The position numbers were made by a program, and so were the translations under genes. The notes below the pieces were generated by a model, which saw only the letters and a list, made by a program, of their open reading frames with translations, did not search any database and was not told the DNA's origin. A stretch of DNA of 64,000 nt from JAWMQL01 sp033283165 (GTDB lineage: Bacteria > Pseudomonadota > Gammaproteobacteria > Pseudomonadales > Halieaceae): positions 62,001 through 126,000 of the forward strand of contig JAWMQL010000010.1 of NCBI GenBank assembly GCA_033283165.1, written 5' to 3'. Below are positions 43,164 through 51,864 of this stretch, piece after piece; position 1 is the first letter of the stretch; every line of letters begins with the position of its first letter.

Positions 43164-45926
43164 TCAGGTAGTGATGATCAGACGCAGGGCCTGCAACTGC
43201 AGGTTTGCGTGTTGAATATGAACGGCGCACTCTTCGATGCGGTATCGCAGGTGCGCTATTTCCTCTTCCCTGATCGAGCGATTGACCTCGCGCAGGGCCG
43301 TCAGTCGCTCCAGTTCGGATCCCAGTGACTGCCGCATCAGCTGTTCCGCCTCCGCCAGTATGCTCCCCAGGCTTTGCTGGGCGCGCTCTGAAGCGGAGCG
43401 CATTTTGGCCTCCACCTCGTTGTGAACCTGCTTGATAATAGCCAGTGCGGTAGGCTTGTTTACCTTCTCCACCAGCTCGTTGAGCCGGCTGTGGGGAACC
43501 AGTTCGGCCAGGTCCTTGCCGCGGGCGTCCACCAACAGGCGCAAGGGGGACAAGGGCAGGAAGCGTTCCACCTGCAGTTCCCGGGGCGCCACGCAATTGA
43601 CCGTGTAGAGTGCCTCCAGCAGCATGGTGCCGGCGGGTATGCCACGCAGTTTCAGCGTTCCGATGGCCGCGTTACCCAACTCCGTGGAGTAAACCATGTC
43701 CATCGACTCTGAGATCATGGGGTGTTCCCAGCTGAGAAACTCCATGTCCTCCCGTGCCAGGGCCCGTGACCGGCTGAAGGTGACCGTATTACCTTCTTCC
43801 CGCAGGCCGGGAAAGTGGCCGGTCAGCATGTGATCCGTCGGGCGCAGGACCAGGGCATCCTCCGAGTGAAACTCGTGGTCGACGCCGTAGGCCTCGCACA
43901 GGGCTTCGAGGTAGTTCGGCAGTGCTTCACCGCTTTCCAGTTCCTCGATGGCCGCAATGACCTGTTGTGCGACAGCCGGCTTGCAGGAGTTTTTCTCCAG
44001 CAGGCGATCCCGGCCCTCGCGCAACTCGCGCCGGGTATCGGCGGTAAAGCTGGCGGTGTCCACGAGCAGTTGTTCGAAGTTTTCATCGCCTTCCCGCAAT
44101 TGCGGCAACAGTCGCTCGCGAAACGTCTCGAAGATCATGTACCCGGCGGAACAGCTGTCGTGAAACAGGTTAAGGCCCCGGTCGTACCAGTCCAGCAGGC
44201 GCTGCTGCGCGGTATTCTCGAGGTAGGGTACGTGGATTTGCACGTCCTCCTGTTGGCCGATCCGGTCGAGGCGGCCGATACGCTGCTCCAGCAGGTCGGG
44301 ATTCAGCGGCAGGTCGAACAGCACCAGGTGGTGAGCGAACTGGAAATTCCTGCCCTCGCTGCCGATCTCGGAACAGACCAGGGTCTGGGCACCGCCATGT
44401 TCGTCGGCGAAGTAGGCCGCGGCGCGATCGCGCTCGATGATGGAAAGGCCCTCATGGAAGGCGGCGGATCGAATGCCGGCCCGGAGGTGGAGGTGATGCT
44501 CCAGCGCCACCGCGGTGCGGGCAGATGCGCAAATGATCAGCACCCGGGCCGGACGCAGGCTCTTGAGTTGCCGTTCCAGCCATTCAACCCGCGGGTCAAA
44601 ATCCAGCCAGGCGTCATCGTGGTAGGGTTGCTCCGGGTGCAGCAATTCATCCAGCGTGCCGCTGGCGTGGCGGTAGGCGTCAGGCGCGGGCAATGGGTGT
44701 CGATGCAGTACCCGCTCAGGGAAGCCCCGGATGGCGGCGCGGGTGTTGCGAAACAAGACCCTGCCGGTTCCGTGCCGGTCCAGAATCTGCTCAATCAACT
44801 GTGCCGCTGGAGTCGCCGGATCCAGGTCGTCTGGCAGCTGGTCCGGCGTATTGCCCGCCTCGATAGCCTCCACCAGTTCGCTCCAGCGGTGATACTCCCG
44901 CTCTTCTTCGCGGAAGGCCGCAAGGTCGTGAAAACGCGCCGGGTCCAACAGCCGCAAGCGGGCGAAATGGCTTGCCTGGCCGATCTGTTCCGGGGTGGCG
45001 GTCAGCAACAGCAGTCCCGCGCTGACGGCCGCCAGCTGTTCGACGAAGCGGTAATCCTCGCCGGCGCCCTGTTCGCTCCAGTGCAAGTGATGGGCCTCGT
45101 CCACGGTGACCAGGTCCCAGGGGGCAGCCAGGGCCAGCTCCTGCAGCAGGGGGTTATCCGGGAACAGCTCCAGCGGGCACAGCACCAGTTGTTCGGTTTC
45201 AAACGGATTACCGTCAGACGCACCGGCCAGCCGCTCTGTGTTGAACAGGGCGAAATGCAGGTTGAAGCGGCGCAGCATTTCCACCAACCACTGGTGCAGG
45301 AGGCTTTCAGGCACCAGGATCAGTACCCGGTGGGCGCGCCCGGTCATCAGCTGCTGGTGGATGATCATGCCGGCCTCGATGGTCTTACCCAGCCCCACCT
45401 CATCCGCGAGCAACACCCGTGGAGCGTATCGAGAGCCTACCTCGTTGGCGATATAAACCTGGTGCGGCAGCAGGCTGGTGCGGCTGCCCAGCAAGCCGCG
45501 GGCGGGGGAGCGTTGCAGGCGGTCAAGCTGATTGAAAGTGGCCACGCGCAGGGCAAAATCACTGTTCTTGTCGAAATGACCGTTGAGCAGGCGCTGTTGC
45601 GGAGTGGTCAGCTGGACGAAGGCGTCCAGTTCCAGCTCGGATACGGTCATTTCCTGGTCGTGATGGTCCAGCCCGGTGTAGAGCAGCAGGCCCTGTTGCT
45701 CCGTGACCCGGGTGACCGCCAGTTCGACGCTGGAAGTGGTGGAGATATGGTCGCCCGCCTTGAACCGCAGGCGGGTCAGGGGCGCGTTGTCAGTCGCGTA
45801 GGTGCGCTCCTCGCCCACTGCCGGAAAGCTGACCGTGACGCGGCGCCTTTCCACTTCGACGATCACACCGAGCCCCAACTGGGTGTCGGCGTGGCTGACC
45901 CAACGCTGCCCTATCCGGTAGTCCAT
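43164..45926 (-). CDS. rapA: RNA polymerase-associated SWI2/SNF2 ATPase RapA
   Basis: ATPase that binds core RNA polymerase and promotes its recycling after termination. The 920-residue product (E. coli 968) has tandem Tudor-like N-terminal folds (GQRWVSHADTQLGLGVIVE). A SNF2 helicase core carries Lys181 of the Walker A DEVGLGKT and the DEAH box at 276-279. The C-terminal RapA-specific domains end in a coiled coil. ATG at 45926 overlaps the tatD stop by one base (TGATG); a TTG one codon earlier would be unusual. Confidence 0.95.
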   Translation of the reverse strand: MDYRIGQRWVSHADTQLGLGVIVEVERRRVTVSFPAVGEERTYATDNAPLTRLRFKAGDHISTTSSVELAVTRVTEQQGLLLYTGLDHHDQEMTVSELELDAFVQLTTPQQRLLNGHFDKNSDFALRVATFNQLDRLQRSPARGLLGSRTSLLPHQVYIANEVGSRYAPRVLLADEVGLGKTIEAGMIIHQQLMTGRAHRVLILVPESLLHQWLVEMLRRFNLHFALFNTERLAGASDGNPFETEQLVLCPLELFPDNPLLQELALAAPWDLVTVDEAHHLHWSEQGAGEDYRFVEQLAAVSAGLLLLTATPEQIGQASHFARLRLLDPARFHDLAAFREEEREYHRWSELVEAIEAGNTPDQLPDDLDPATPAAQLIEQILDRHGTGRVLFRNTRAAIRGFPERVLHRHPLPAPDAYRHASGTLDELLHPEQPYHDDAWLDFDPRVEWLERQLKSLRPARVLIICASARTAVALEHHLHLRAGIRSAAFHEGLSIIERDRAAAYFADEHGGAQTLVCSEIGSEGRNFQFAHHLVLFDLPLNPDLLEQRIGRLDRIGQQEDVQIHVPYLENTAQQRLLDWYDRGLNLFHDSCSAGYMIFETFRERLLPQLREGDENFEQLLVDTASFTADTRRELREGRDRLLEKNSCKPAVAQQVIAAIEELESGEALPNYLEALCEAYGVDHEFHSEDALVLRPTDHMLTGHFPGLREEGNTVTFSRSRALAREDMEFLSWEHPMISESMDMVYSTELGNAAIGTLKLRGIPAGTMLLEALYTVNCVAPRELQVERFLPLSPLRLLVDARGKDLAELVPHSRLNELVEKVNKPTALAIIKQVHNEVEAKMRSASERAQQSLGSILAEAEQLMRQSLGSELERLTALREVNRSIREEEIAHLRYRIEECAVHIQHANLQLQALRLIITT

Positions 45927-46738
45927 CAATTCCCGTCAAAAAAAAGTTGTAGGCTGTTGCTATAGACCTGTTTCAGCAAGGGTTCCACCTCGACGTCCAG
46001 CACCTCGGCCACTTTTTGCGCAATGAAGGGCAAGTAGAAGGGGGCGTTGGGTTTGCCGCGGTAGGGAACGGGCGTCAGGTAGGGTGCATCGGTTTCCAGC
46101 AGCAGCTGTTCCGGAGGTGTCATTGCCACGACCTCGCGCACGTTGTCAGCACGGTTGAATGTGGCGATACCGTTGAAACCGAGCAAGAAACCCTCTGACA
46201 GGCAGAATGCCGCCAGCTCAAGGCTGGATGTGAAGCTGTGAATGACCCCCTTGCGCGGTAGTGATCTGCTGAAATTGGCGAGAATGGCGCGGGTATCCTC
46301 GTCTGCCTCGCGAGTGTGGATGACGACCGGCAGGCCGCAGTCGACGGCGAGTTGTAACTGGCGTTCAAATACCTTGCGTTGAACTTTCCTGTCAGCGTGA
46401 TCGTAGTAGTAGTCCAGGCCGATCTCGCCAACTGCCAGCACCCGCTCATCGGCCAGGCCCGCCACGATCGACTCCTCGACGCCGGGATCGTACGTCTCCG
46501 CCTCGTGCGGGTGAATGCCCTGGGTGGCCCAGACCAGGTTTGACCGTGCGGCCAACTCCCGCACCTTGCCGAGGTTGCCAGGAGAGACCGCGATGGTGAT
46601 GATGCGCTCGATTCCCACCTCGCGGCTGCGCGCCAGGGTGGTGTCGAACTCGTCAGCCTCCAGGTAATCGAGATGGCAATGGGTCTCGATCAGTGGTGTG
46701 AGAAAACGAGGAATGTCGGGTCGTTTGCGCTGGCTCAT
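45926..46738 (-). CDS. tatD: TatD family metal-dependent hydrolase
   Basis: A 270-residue TIM-barrel amidohydrolase-like enzyme of the TatD family (DNase/exonuclease activity known for E. coli TatD). The first metal motif is THCHLD with His20 and His22. Other ligands appear in GEIGLDYYY, VIHTREAD, VIHSFTSSLE and LLETDAPYLTP. Coupled to rapA by a one-base overlap; 44 nt downstream of the LysR gene on the same strand. A short GC hairpin CGGCC/GGCCG (46762-46774) lies in that gap without a T-run. The RNA/DNA repair role is inferred from the family. Confidence 0.9.
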   Translation of the reverse strand: MSQRKRPDIPRFLTPLIETHCHLDYLEADEFDTTLARSREVGIERIITIAVSPGNLGKVRELAARSNLVWATQGIHPHEAETYDPGVEESIVAGLADERVLAVGEIGLDYYYDHADRKVQRKVFERQLQLAVDCGLPVVIHTREADEDTRAILANFSRSLPRKGVIHSFTSSLELAAFCLSEGFLLGFNGIATFNRADNVREVVAMTPPEQLLLETDAPYLTPVPYRGKPNAPFYLPFIAQKVAEVLDVEVEPLLKQVYSNSLQLFFDGN

Positions 46739-46782
46739 GGCTGGAACAATTCAAATCTGATCGGCCTGAGGCCGGAGCCGCA

Positions 46783-47733
46783 CTAGTATGCCACAGTGTC
46801 CCCGGCACTGCGCAGTGAATCCAGGGCCTCGACGATCTGTGACCAGAACCACTGGTGCGGGGCGGAGCGGGCAGTGCGCTGGTGCGCAACCAGGGCATAA
46901 TTGATCCGGAACCTCTCGGCCCCGGGCAGGGGTAGCGCGACAATGCCGGAATTGGTCGCGGTATTCTCCAGCAGGTTGACCGGGGCGGTCATGTAGTAGT
47001 CGGTATTGCGCAGGACTTCCAGCGCGGTCAGCAGGTGGGAGGTCTCGAAGTAGCCCTGTACCAACGCCTGGTCGGGGATGATCAACTCGGAGTCCCGGGT
47101 CAGGTTCAACTGGTCCAGGTCCGGAATGTACAGTCGAATGACCGGATAGTTTTCCAGGGCCCCGCCATCCGGGCCCTCCCGAGTCAGGGGGTGATTCTCA
47201 CGAACCAGTAACACCGGGTGGGTGGTGCCGACTGAGAGGTATCGAAAAGCGTCGCCGTAGTGATGCTGCTCCAGCTGGATGGCGAAATCCAGGTTGCCGT
47301 TGGCCAGCTGTTCCAGCTGGTTTTCCACCCGGGTGATGGTGCGTAATCCCAGCCGGGGGGCGCGCTGGTGCAGGCGCTGCACCAATTGCGGCAGCAGGGC
47401 GGCCCCGACGAACTCGGACAGTGCCAGGGTAATTTCACCCTCGTAGCGAGCGGGATCAAAGCGACTCTCGCCGATCATCTGCTCGATGTCGGCCAGCACG
47501 GTGCTGAGTTGGCTCTCGAGCGCCTCTGCCCGGGGGGTTGGCTGCATGCCGTGACTGCTGCGAGTGAACAGGGGATCGTCGAACATCAGCCGCAAGCGGG
47601 ACAGGGTTTTGCTCATGGCGGGCTGGGTGATATGCAGCCGCTCCGCCGCGCGGGTCACGCTCCGCTCTTCCAGCAGAATTTTCAGTGACATCAATAAGTT
47701 GAGGTCACTTTTGAGAATCTCTCGAGATAACAT
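46783..47733 (-). CDS. LysR family transcriptional regulator
   Basis: A 316-residue LysR regulator with an N-terminal winged helix-turn-helix (SVTRAAERLHITQPAMSKTLSRLR, with GMQPTPRAEAL following) and a C-terminal effector-binding domain. The opening DLNLLMSLKILLEERSVTRAAERL resembles the NodD/NahR-like branch rather than CysB types. The gene is preceded by a perfect -10 and an inverted repeat that could be its own operator. The usual divergent target gene is absent; only a short terminated region lies on the other strand. Confidence 0.9.
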   Translation of the reverse strand: MLSREILKSDLNLLMSLKILLEERSVTRAAERLHITQPAMSKTLSRLRLMFDDPLFTRSSHGMQPTPRAEALESQLSTVLADIEQMIGESRFDPARYEGEITLALSEFVGAALLPQLVQRLHQRAPRLGLRTITRVENQLEQLANGNLDFAIQLEQHHYGDAFRYLSVGTTHPVLLVRENHPLTREGPDGGALENYPVIRLYIPDLDQLNLTRDSELIIPDQALVQGYFETSHLLTALEVLRNTDYYMTAPVNLLENTATNSGIVALPLPGAERFRINYALVAHQRTARSAPHQWFWSQIVEALDSLRSAGDTVAY

Positions 47734-47779
47734 GGCGCAGTGTTATGAATTCAGTTCATGCAAAACATGACAATAATAC

Positions 47780-47828
47780 ATTATATGTATATCGGTATCA
47801 GCCCTATCATGTGTGCAACTCATACATG
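47780..47828 (-). promoter_or_regulatory. LysR gene promoter and candidate LysR-type operator
   Basis: On the minus strand a perfect TATAAT covers 47785-47780. Upstream of it an imperfect inverted repeat CATGTGTG-caact-CATACATG (47808-47828, one mismatch per arm) contains a T-N11-A pattern typical of LysR-type binding sites. Its position, about 35-55 nt upstream of the predicted start, would suit autoregulation. Confidence 0.4.
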
Positions 47829-47927
47829 AGCTGCGACAGGCAGCTGGCGGAGTCGACTGACCCGCCGATGGGACAACCATCCAGGTCCACAGAGTATTTA
47901 TAAACCCGCCTCACGGCGGGTTTTTTT
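47788..47927 (+). ncRNA. Candidate short transcript (sRNA or mini-ORF) ending in a strong terminator
   Basis: No plus-strand gene precedes the strong terminator at 47903-47927 for many kilobases, so something short should be transcribed towards it. A weak promoter (ATGACA at 47767-47772, TATATC at 47788-47793) lies divergent to the LysR promoter. The transcript would be about 120-130 nt. It includes a possible 25-codon ORF at 47826-47903 whose TAA abuts the terminator stem but lacks a ribosome-binding site. Start position and nature are inferred. Confidence 0.25.
47903..47927 (+). terminator. Rho-independent terminator, no obvious upstream gene
   Basis: Stem AACCCGCC/GGCGGGTT (47903-47910 with 47915-47922) with loop TCAC and a run of seven T (47921-47927). 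Strong and oriented on the plus strand. Read on the minus strand it is followed only by TTTATAAAT, which could give weak termination of the acyltransferase transcript. Confidence 0.85.
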
Positions 47928-47931
47928 ATTT

Positions 47932-47987
47932 CGGGGACAGTTCACTTATCTCCCGAAGGCGAAGGAGAAAAAAGTAAACTGTCCCCG
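47932..47987. repeat. GGGGACAG palindromic (REP-like) element
   Basis: Near-perfect inverted repeat: CGGGGACAGTTCACTT (47932-47947) pairs with AAGTAAACTGTCCCCG (47972-47987) with one mismatch in 16. The 24-nt loop contains a second small stem TCTCC/GGAGA. The GGGGACAG end motif resembles intergenic palindromes common in proteobacterial genomes and often linked to REP-associated (Y1) transposases; no such gene is in this window. Only one copy is present here. Confidence 0.7.
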
Positions 47988-48015
47988 TCCTTCTGCGTGA
48001 TCAGTATCCGGACGG

Positions 48016-49740
48016 TCAGCTGGCTTTTGCTTTAGGCGCATCACCCTGGAGCTTGGGTACCACCTTCAGGTCGGGCCGCCGCTTGACCCGGGGCCTGGCG
48101 GGGGATTTCTTCTTTGTCGCTCCGGCTTTCTTTGTCACCGGGGCTTTTTTCTTCACGCCGGATTTTGCCCTGGTGGTGGCGCTGGTCCGGGCCTTGGCTT
48201 TGGCTTTGGCCTTGCTGCCCGACTTGCCGGCAGCTTTGGTCCTGGTGGCCTTCGCGGGCGCTACGCGCTTGCGTCGGGTCTTGTCGACCCGGGTCTTCGC
48301 GCCCTTTTTTCCTTTCGGCTTGCCGATGCTGGCTGCCGCTTCAGAGAGCTCCTCGTAGGACGAGACCAGGCAGTCGTGGTAAAACTCGGGGTCGGGCATG
48401 ATGTCGCGATCAGCCAGTACGGACAGGGTAATCTTCCCCGCGTAGCTGAATACCGCGTGGAATATCCCCATCCCGGGCGTCAAAACACCGGCAGCATAGT
48501 AGTCGACCAACTTGGCACCGGCACAGTACAGGGGAAAGTTGGGACCGGGTACGTTGGTGATCACGGTGGAGATATTCAGGGGGATGAAGCGACCCAACTG
48601 GTTCCTTGACCACACGCCGGCGACGGTTTTGGCCACGACCGGAGAAAAGGCGCCGGCCAGCTGCAGCACGTCGACCAGGGGACTGACCTCGCCATCCTTT
48701 TTCGCGATATCCGCCGATTCCTGCACCGCCATCAGCCGCTCCAGGGGATCGTCGATATCTGTGTGCAGTGAGCAGTAGGCTGAGCCCACCTGGTTGTTGG
48801 CGTCGGTTTCGCCGCGGCGGGTACGCATATTGAGCGGGATGCCGGCTGCCAGAGAACCCTCCACCTTTTCACCTCTGGCGTCCATGTACCGGCGCAGGGC
48901 ACCGCTCACCACGGTGAGCGCCACGTCGTTGATGGTGACGCCGGCAGCATCCTTGATATCCTTGAAGCCCTGCAGCGGGAACTCGGCAGCATCAAATACC
49001 CGATGGGGTCCCACGGGTTTGTTGAAAATGGTTTTTGGCGCGGTAACGTCCGGTGCCGGGATTTCATCGCGGGCGATATCCAGCAGGTATTTGCCCAGCG
49101 CACCCACGTTGCGCAGGGTGCCGCGGGCCAGACTGAAACCGTTTTTCACGCCGTTGACCGTGGCTTTGCTCAACAGTTCGGCGGTTGAGGGCTGCGTATC
49201 GACCAGTCGCGGTTCGTTATCAGGCGTCTCTTCCTGTGGATTGGGAGTCAGGTCGTGCAGCAGGGCCATGAAGGACTGGCCTCCGGCGCCGTCTACCAGG
49301 GCGTGGTGCATCTTGGTGTAAACCGCGAAACAGCCCTTGGGCAGGTTGGGGATATTATCCAGTCCCTCGATGATATAGGCCTCCCACAGAGGGCGGGACA
49401 GATCCAGCGGGCGGGCATGCAGGCGTGCAACCTGGATGCAGAGCTGGCGCCAGTCTCCGGGTTCGGGCAAGGCAATATGGCGCAGGTGGAACTCGACGTC
49501 GAAGTTTGCGTCCTTCACCCAGTAGGGCCGGTCCAGGCCTCCGGGAACTTCGACCAGCCGGGTACGAAACAGGGGATTCTTGTTCAGACGCCGTTCAAAG
49601 CTGGAAATCACCTGCTTGAAGCGAACAAAGCCATCCGGGGCGGTAGACGGGTCGTAAATCCCCAGACCACCAACGTGTTGCGGTGTGTTGGTCTGTTCCA
49701 GGTTGATGAAGGCAGCGTCCAGTATTCCGAGTTGTTTCAT
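48016..49740 (-). CDS. WS/DGAT wax ester synthase/acyltransferase with Lys-rich C-terminal tail
   Basis: Bifunctional acyltransferase that esterifies fatty alcohols or diacylglycerol with acyl-CoA to make storage wax esters or triacylglycerol. The catalytic HHxxxDG motif is HHALVDG at 145-151. The NDVALTVVSGALRRY and ISTVITNVPGP segments are typical. The 574-residue length exceeds the usual 450-480 because residues 474-574 form a low-complexity tail. Nearly 40 % of that tail is Lys/Arg with Ala, Pro, Ser and Thr, like histone H1 or AlgP. I chose the ATG at 49740 (MKQLGILD), a conserved family start; the frame is open ten codons further. Confidence 0.88.
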   Translation of the reverse strand: MKQLGILDAAFINLEQTNTPQHVGGLGIYDPSTAPDGFVRFKQVISSFERRLNKNPLFRTRLVEVPGGLDRPYWVKDANFDVEFHLRHIALPEPGDWRQLCIQVARLHARPLDLSRPLWEAYIIEGLDNIPNLPKGCFAVYTKMHHALVDGAGGQSFMALLHDLTPNPQEETPDNEPRLVDTQPSTAELLSKATVNGVKNGFSLARGTLRNVGALGKYLLDIARDEIPAPDVTAPKTIFNKPVGPHRVFDAAEFPLQGFKDIKDAAGVTINDVALTVVSGALRRYMDARGEKVEGSLAAGIPLNMRTRRGETDANNQVGSAYCSLHTDIDDPLERLMAVQESADIAKKDGEVSPLVDVLQLAGAFSPVVAKTVAGVWSRNQLGRFIPLNISTVITNVPGPNFPLYCAGAKLVDYYAAGVLTPGMGIFHAVFSYAGKITLSVLADRDIMPDPEFYHDCLVSSYEELSEAAASIGKPKGKKGAKTRVDKTRRKRVAPAKATRTKAAGKSGSKAKAKAKARTSATTRAKSGVKKKAPVTKKAGATKKKSPARPRVKRRPDLKVVPKLQGDAPKAKAS

Positions 49741-49868
49741 TTTACGTGACCATCTCTGGCGGCAGTGCATGTCAGGCCGGGTTGCGACCGGGCTGTTGGC
49801 GAACAGGTTGTCTCGAGCTTCGTACTAGCGCCCGTCACCTTGCCAGTGGTGCCGCTGATTACAGGTGA

Positions 49869-51224
49869 GTGAACGGGAGCGCCGTTATATCATTACACAC
49901 CCGTGGAAACCAGTGGATCGATCGTTTTTTGTCCAGGCTCTTGAATAGTTGCACCGCCACCAGCCCGTTGCTGTTGCTGTTCCTGCTGGCCTGGCCGGTC
50001 TGCCCCGCCCTGGCCGCCGCCAGAGCAGAGAATTATGGCGAGGTGCTGGTGCGCACCGAGGCGGAGTGGCCCGACGGCCGCGCCCGGATGGATCAGCCTG
50101 AGATGGCCGGCGTGCTGGGCGAAACCGAGGTGCAGCAACTACAGCAGTCGCTGGCTGAGGCCGAGCGTCGGGGTGGGCCCTATGCCGACCCGCTCACCGA
50201 ACCCCTCTGGAGTCTCGGCAGGCATTTTCTTGGACTGGGGGATTACGCCCAGGCGCTGAGTTATTACTCCCGCGCCCTGCAGATCATCCGGGTGAACGAC
50301 GGTCTCTACAACGAGAGGCAGATGCCCCTGGTGCGGGAGATTTTGCAGTTATACCGCGCGACGGGCGACTGGCGGGCGCTGGATGACCGCTACGACTATT
50401 TTTTCAGGCTGTACGGCAGTGGCCAGCCGCCCTACACCGAGCTGCGCCTTCGCGCCACGGTGGAGTATTTGCGTTGGCAGCGGGAGGCATACCGTACGGA
50501 CGTGGTACCCGGTGGCGAGAATCGCCTGCTGCACGTCTACCAGTTGAACAAGCGCCTGCTGGAGCAGATGGAGACCGCGACAGAGGTGCCCTGGGCCTGG
50601 CATCGGGAACTGGTAATGAGCCAGATTCGCAACCTGTACCTGATCCAGTCCCTGGCCGAACCGGCAAGCGAAGCCTACCTGGCGGCGCTGCCGAAGGGCG
50701 TGATCAGTACGCCGCTGGAGCGACAGTTGGACCCGCAGCAACAGCGGTTGCAGGAGTTGAACCGCAGCGGTGTAGTCCGGGGGCGAAGCCTGCTGCAGGC
50801 ATTCATGGCCCGCTCCAGTCGGCGCCCGGCTCGGGAACTGGCGCGCCTGCATCTCGAACTGGGTGACTGGTACCAGTGGAACGGACATCACAGTTCGGCT
50901 ATGGAGTCCTATCGCCAGGCCATCTCCCTGCTGGAGCAGGAGGGTGATGAGGAGACCATCGGGGACTGGTTCGGTGAACCGGTGGAGTTGCCTGACAACG
51001 GGGCTTTCTGGCAGGAAAACGGGCCTGAAAAGGGGCAGGTGGCCCAGGCGGTGTTCGACGTGTCGGCCGGCGGTCGCCCCCGGGATATCAGGATCAGCGG
51101 CAACCCGGGAAGCAGCAGGCTCAGGCGCCACCTGATGGCGGTGCGGTTCCGCCCGGCGGTCAACGCGGGGGAGGCCCGCGAGACACTGGGCTTGCGTCGG
51201 GAATACCTGCTGAACCCGCGCTAG
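49869..51224 (+). CDS. Exported TPR-containing protein with C-terminal TonB-like domain
   Basis: A 451-residue protein I cannot name. An N-terminal signal peptide or anchor (SPLLLLFLLAWPVCPALAAARA, about residues 32-53) is followed by TPR-like helices. One clear unit is GDYAQALSYYSRALQI near residue 130 and another NGHHSSAMESYRQAISLLEQ near 345. The last 60 residues (VAQAVFDVSAGGRPRDIRI, then RLRRHLMAVRFRPAV) look like the beta-alpha-beta TonB C-terminal fold but without a proline-rich spacer. The GTG at 49869 is the only upstream start giving the full signal peptide. Convergent with the methyltransferase. Confidence 0.7.
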   Translation: MNGSAVISLHTRGNQWIDRFLSRLLNSCTATSPLLLLFLLAWPVCPALAAARAENYGEVLVRTEAEWPDGRARMDQPEMAGVLGETEVQQLQQSLAEAERRGGPYADPLTEPLWSLGRHFLGLGDYAQALSYYSRALQIIRVNDGLYNERQMPLVREILQLYRATGDWRALDDRYDYFFRLYGSGQPPYTELRLRATVEYLRWQREAYRTDVVPGGENRLLHVYQLNKRLLEQMETATEVPWAWHRELVMSQIRNLYLIQSLAEPASEAYLAALPKGVISTPLERQLDPQQQRLQELNRSGVVRGRSLLQAFMARSSRRPARELARLHLELGDWYQWNGHHSSAMESYRQAISLLEQEGDEETIGDWFGEPVELPDNGAFWQENGPEKGQVAQAVFDVSAGGRPRDIRISGNPGSSRLRRHLMAVRFRPAVNAGEARETLGLRREYLLNPR

Positions 51225-51237
51225 TTGCCTCGATTAG

Positions 51238-51864
51238 TCAGGCGTTCTCTATCACCAGCAGGGCTCCCCTAGCCTCGACGCTGCCGCGCGTGCGCCAATC
51301 CACCAGCTCGGCAGCGTGGCGATCAATGCAGCTCTCGGCCATCTCCAGGAACGGTGCCCGCTCGGGGTCGGCAATAAGAATGTGCTTTACCCCGGCCTTG
51401 ATTGCGCGGTTGATCAACCGGTACACGACGTCAGCCAGTTCGTCCCAGAAACAGATGTCGGCGGCGATCAGCATGTCGTATTGCTGCAGTTCCCGGGTGC
51501 TGATCTTTTCGAAGCGCCTGACCAGGGTGCGGGTCGTCACCCCGTTAAGGGCGGCGACTGCATTCAGGTAGGGGAATACGTCGGGGTCTGCATCCACCGA
51601 GGTGACCCTCGCATCAAAGTGTTTTGCGCACCAGATACCCGCAATGCCCCAGCCGCAGCCCACGTCCAGCACCCGGTGATGGTATTCGGGCGGGTTTTTC
51701 TGCAGGTAATCGATAAGCAGGCAGCTGGACTTCCACAGCTTGTTGCCGTGGATACTGGGGCTGGCGCCACTGCGGCGTACCCGGCGAATGGCGGGGTGAG
51801 CGGAGGTGGGCATGAGCACGCTGCGAAAGCGTCGCTCCGTGCGGGGTTTTTTCTTTGCTGTCAC
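51238..51864 (-). CDS. Class I SAM-dependent methyltransferase
   Basis: A 208-residue methyltransferase with the SAM-binding motif I VLDVGCGWGIAG and the acidic post-I VTSVDADPDVF. It also has a motif II-like YDMLIAADICFWDE and a C-terminal ILIADPERAPF strand. The layout resembles the NNMT/METTL-like lysine or small-molecule methyltransferases; the acceptor is unknown. The GTG start at 51864 overlaps the stop of the DUF3604 gene as GTGA, so it is co-translated with it. The basic N-terminus (KKKPRTERRFR) is odd for the family. Confidence 0.85.
   Translation of the reverse strand: MTAKKKPRTERRFRSVLMPTSAHPAIRRVRRSGASPSIHGNKLWKSSCLLIDYLQKNPPEYHHRVLDVGCGWGIAGIWCAKHFDARVTSVDADPDVFPYLNAVAALNGVTTRTLVRRFEKISTRELQQYDMLIAADICFWDELADVVYRLINRAIKAGVKHILIADPERAPFLEMAESCIDRHAAELVDWRTRGSVEARGALLVIENA

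Noticed and set aside
43815..45965. 716-codon open frame on the plus strand opposite rapA
   Set aside because: It is a GC-driven shadow of rapA. It has no recognisable domain, while rapA on the other strand has all SNF2 motifs. The same applies to the long frames opposite valS (56308-57936), pepN (5776-6975), batD/batBC (9261-10451), the monooxygenase (36290-37390) and the dehalogenase (24726-25817).
47826..47903. 25-codon ORF ending at the terminator as a CDS
   Set aside because: No ribosome-binding site and no family. I kept it only as part of the candidate short transcript.
49741..49868. tRNA or small RNA in the acyltransferase/TPR gap
   Set aside because: No cloverleaf, T-loop motif or terminator is seen; other gaps were also checked for tRNA-like folds without success.
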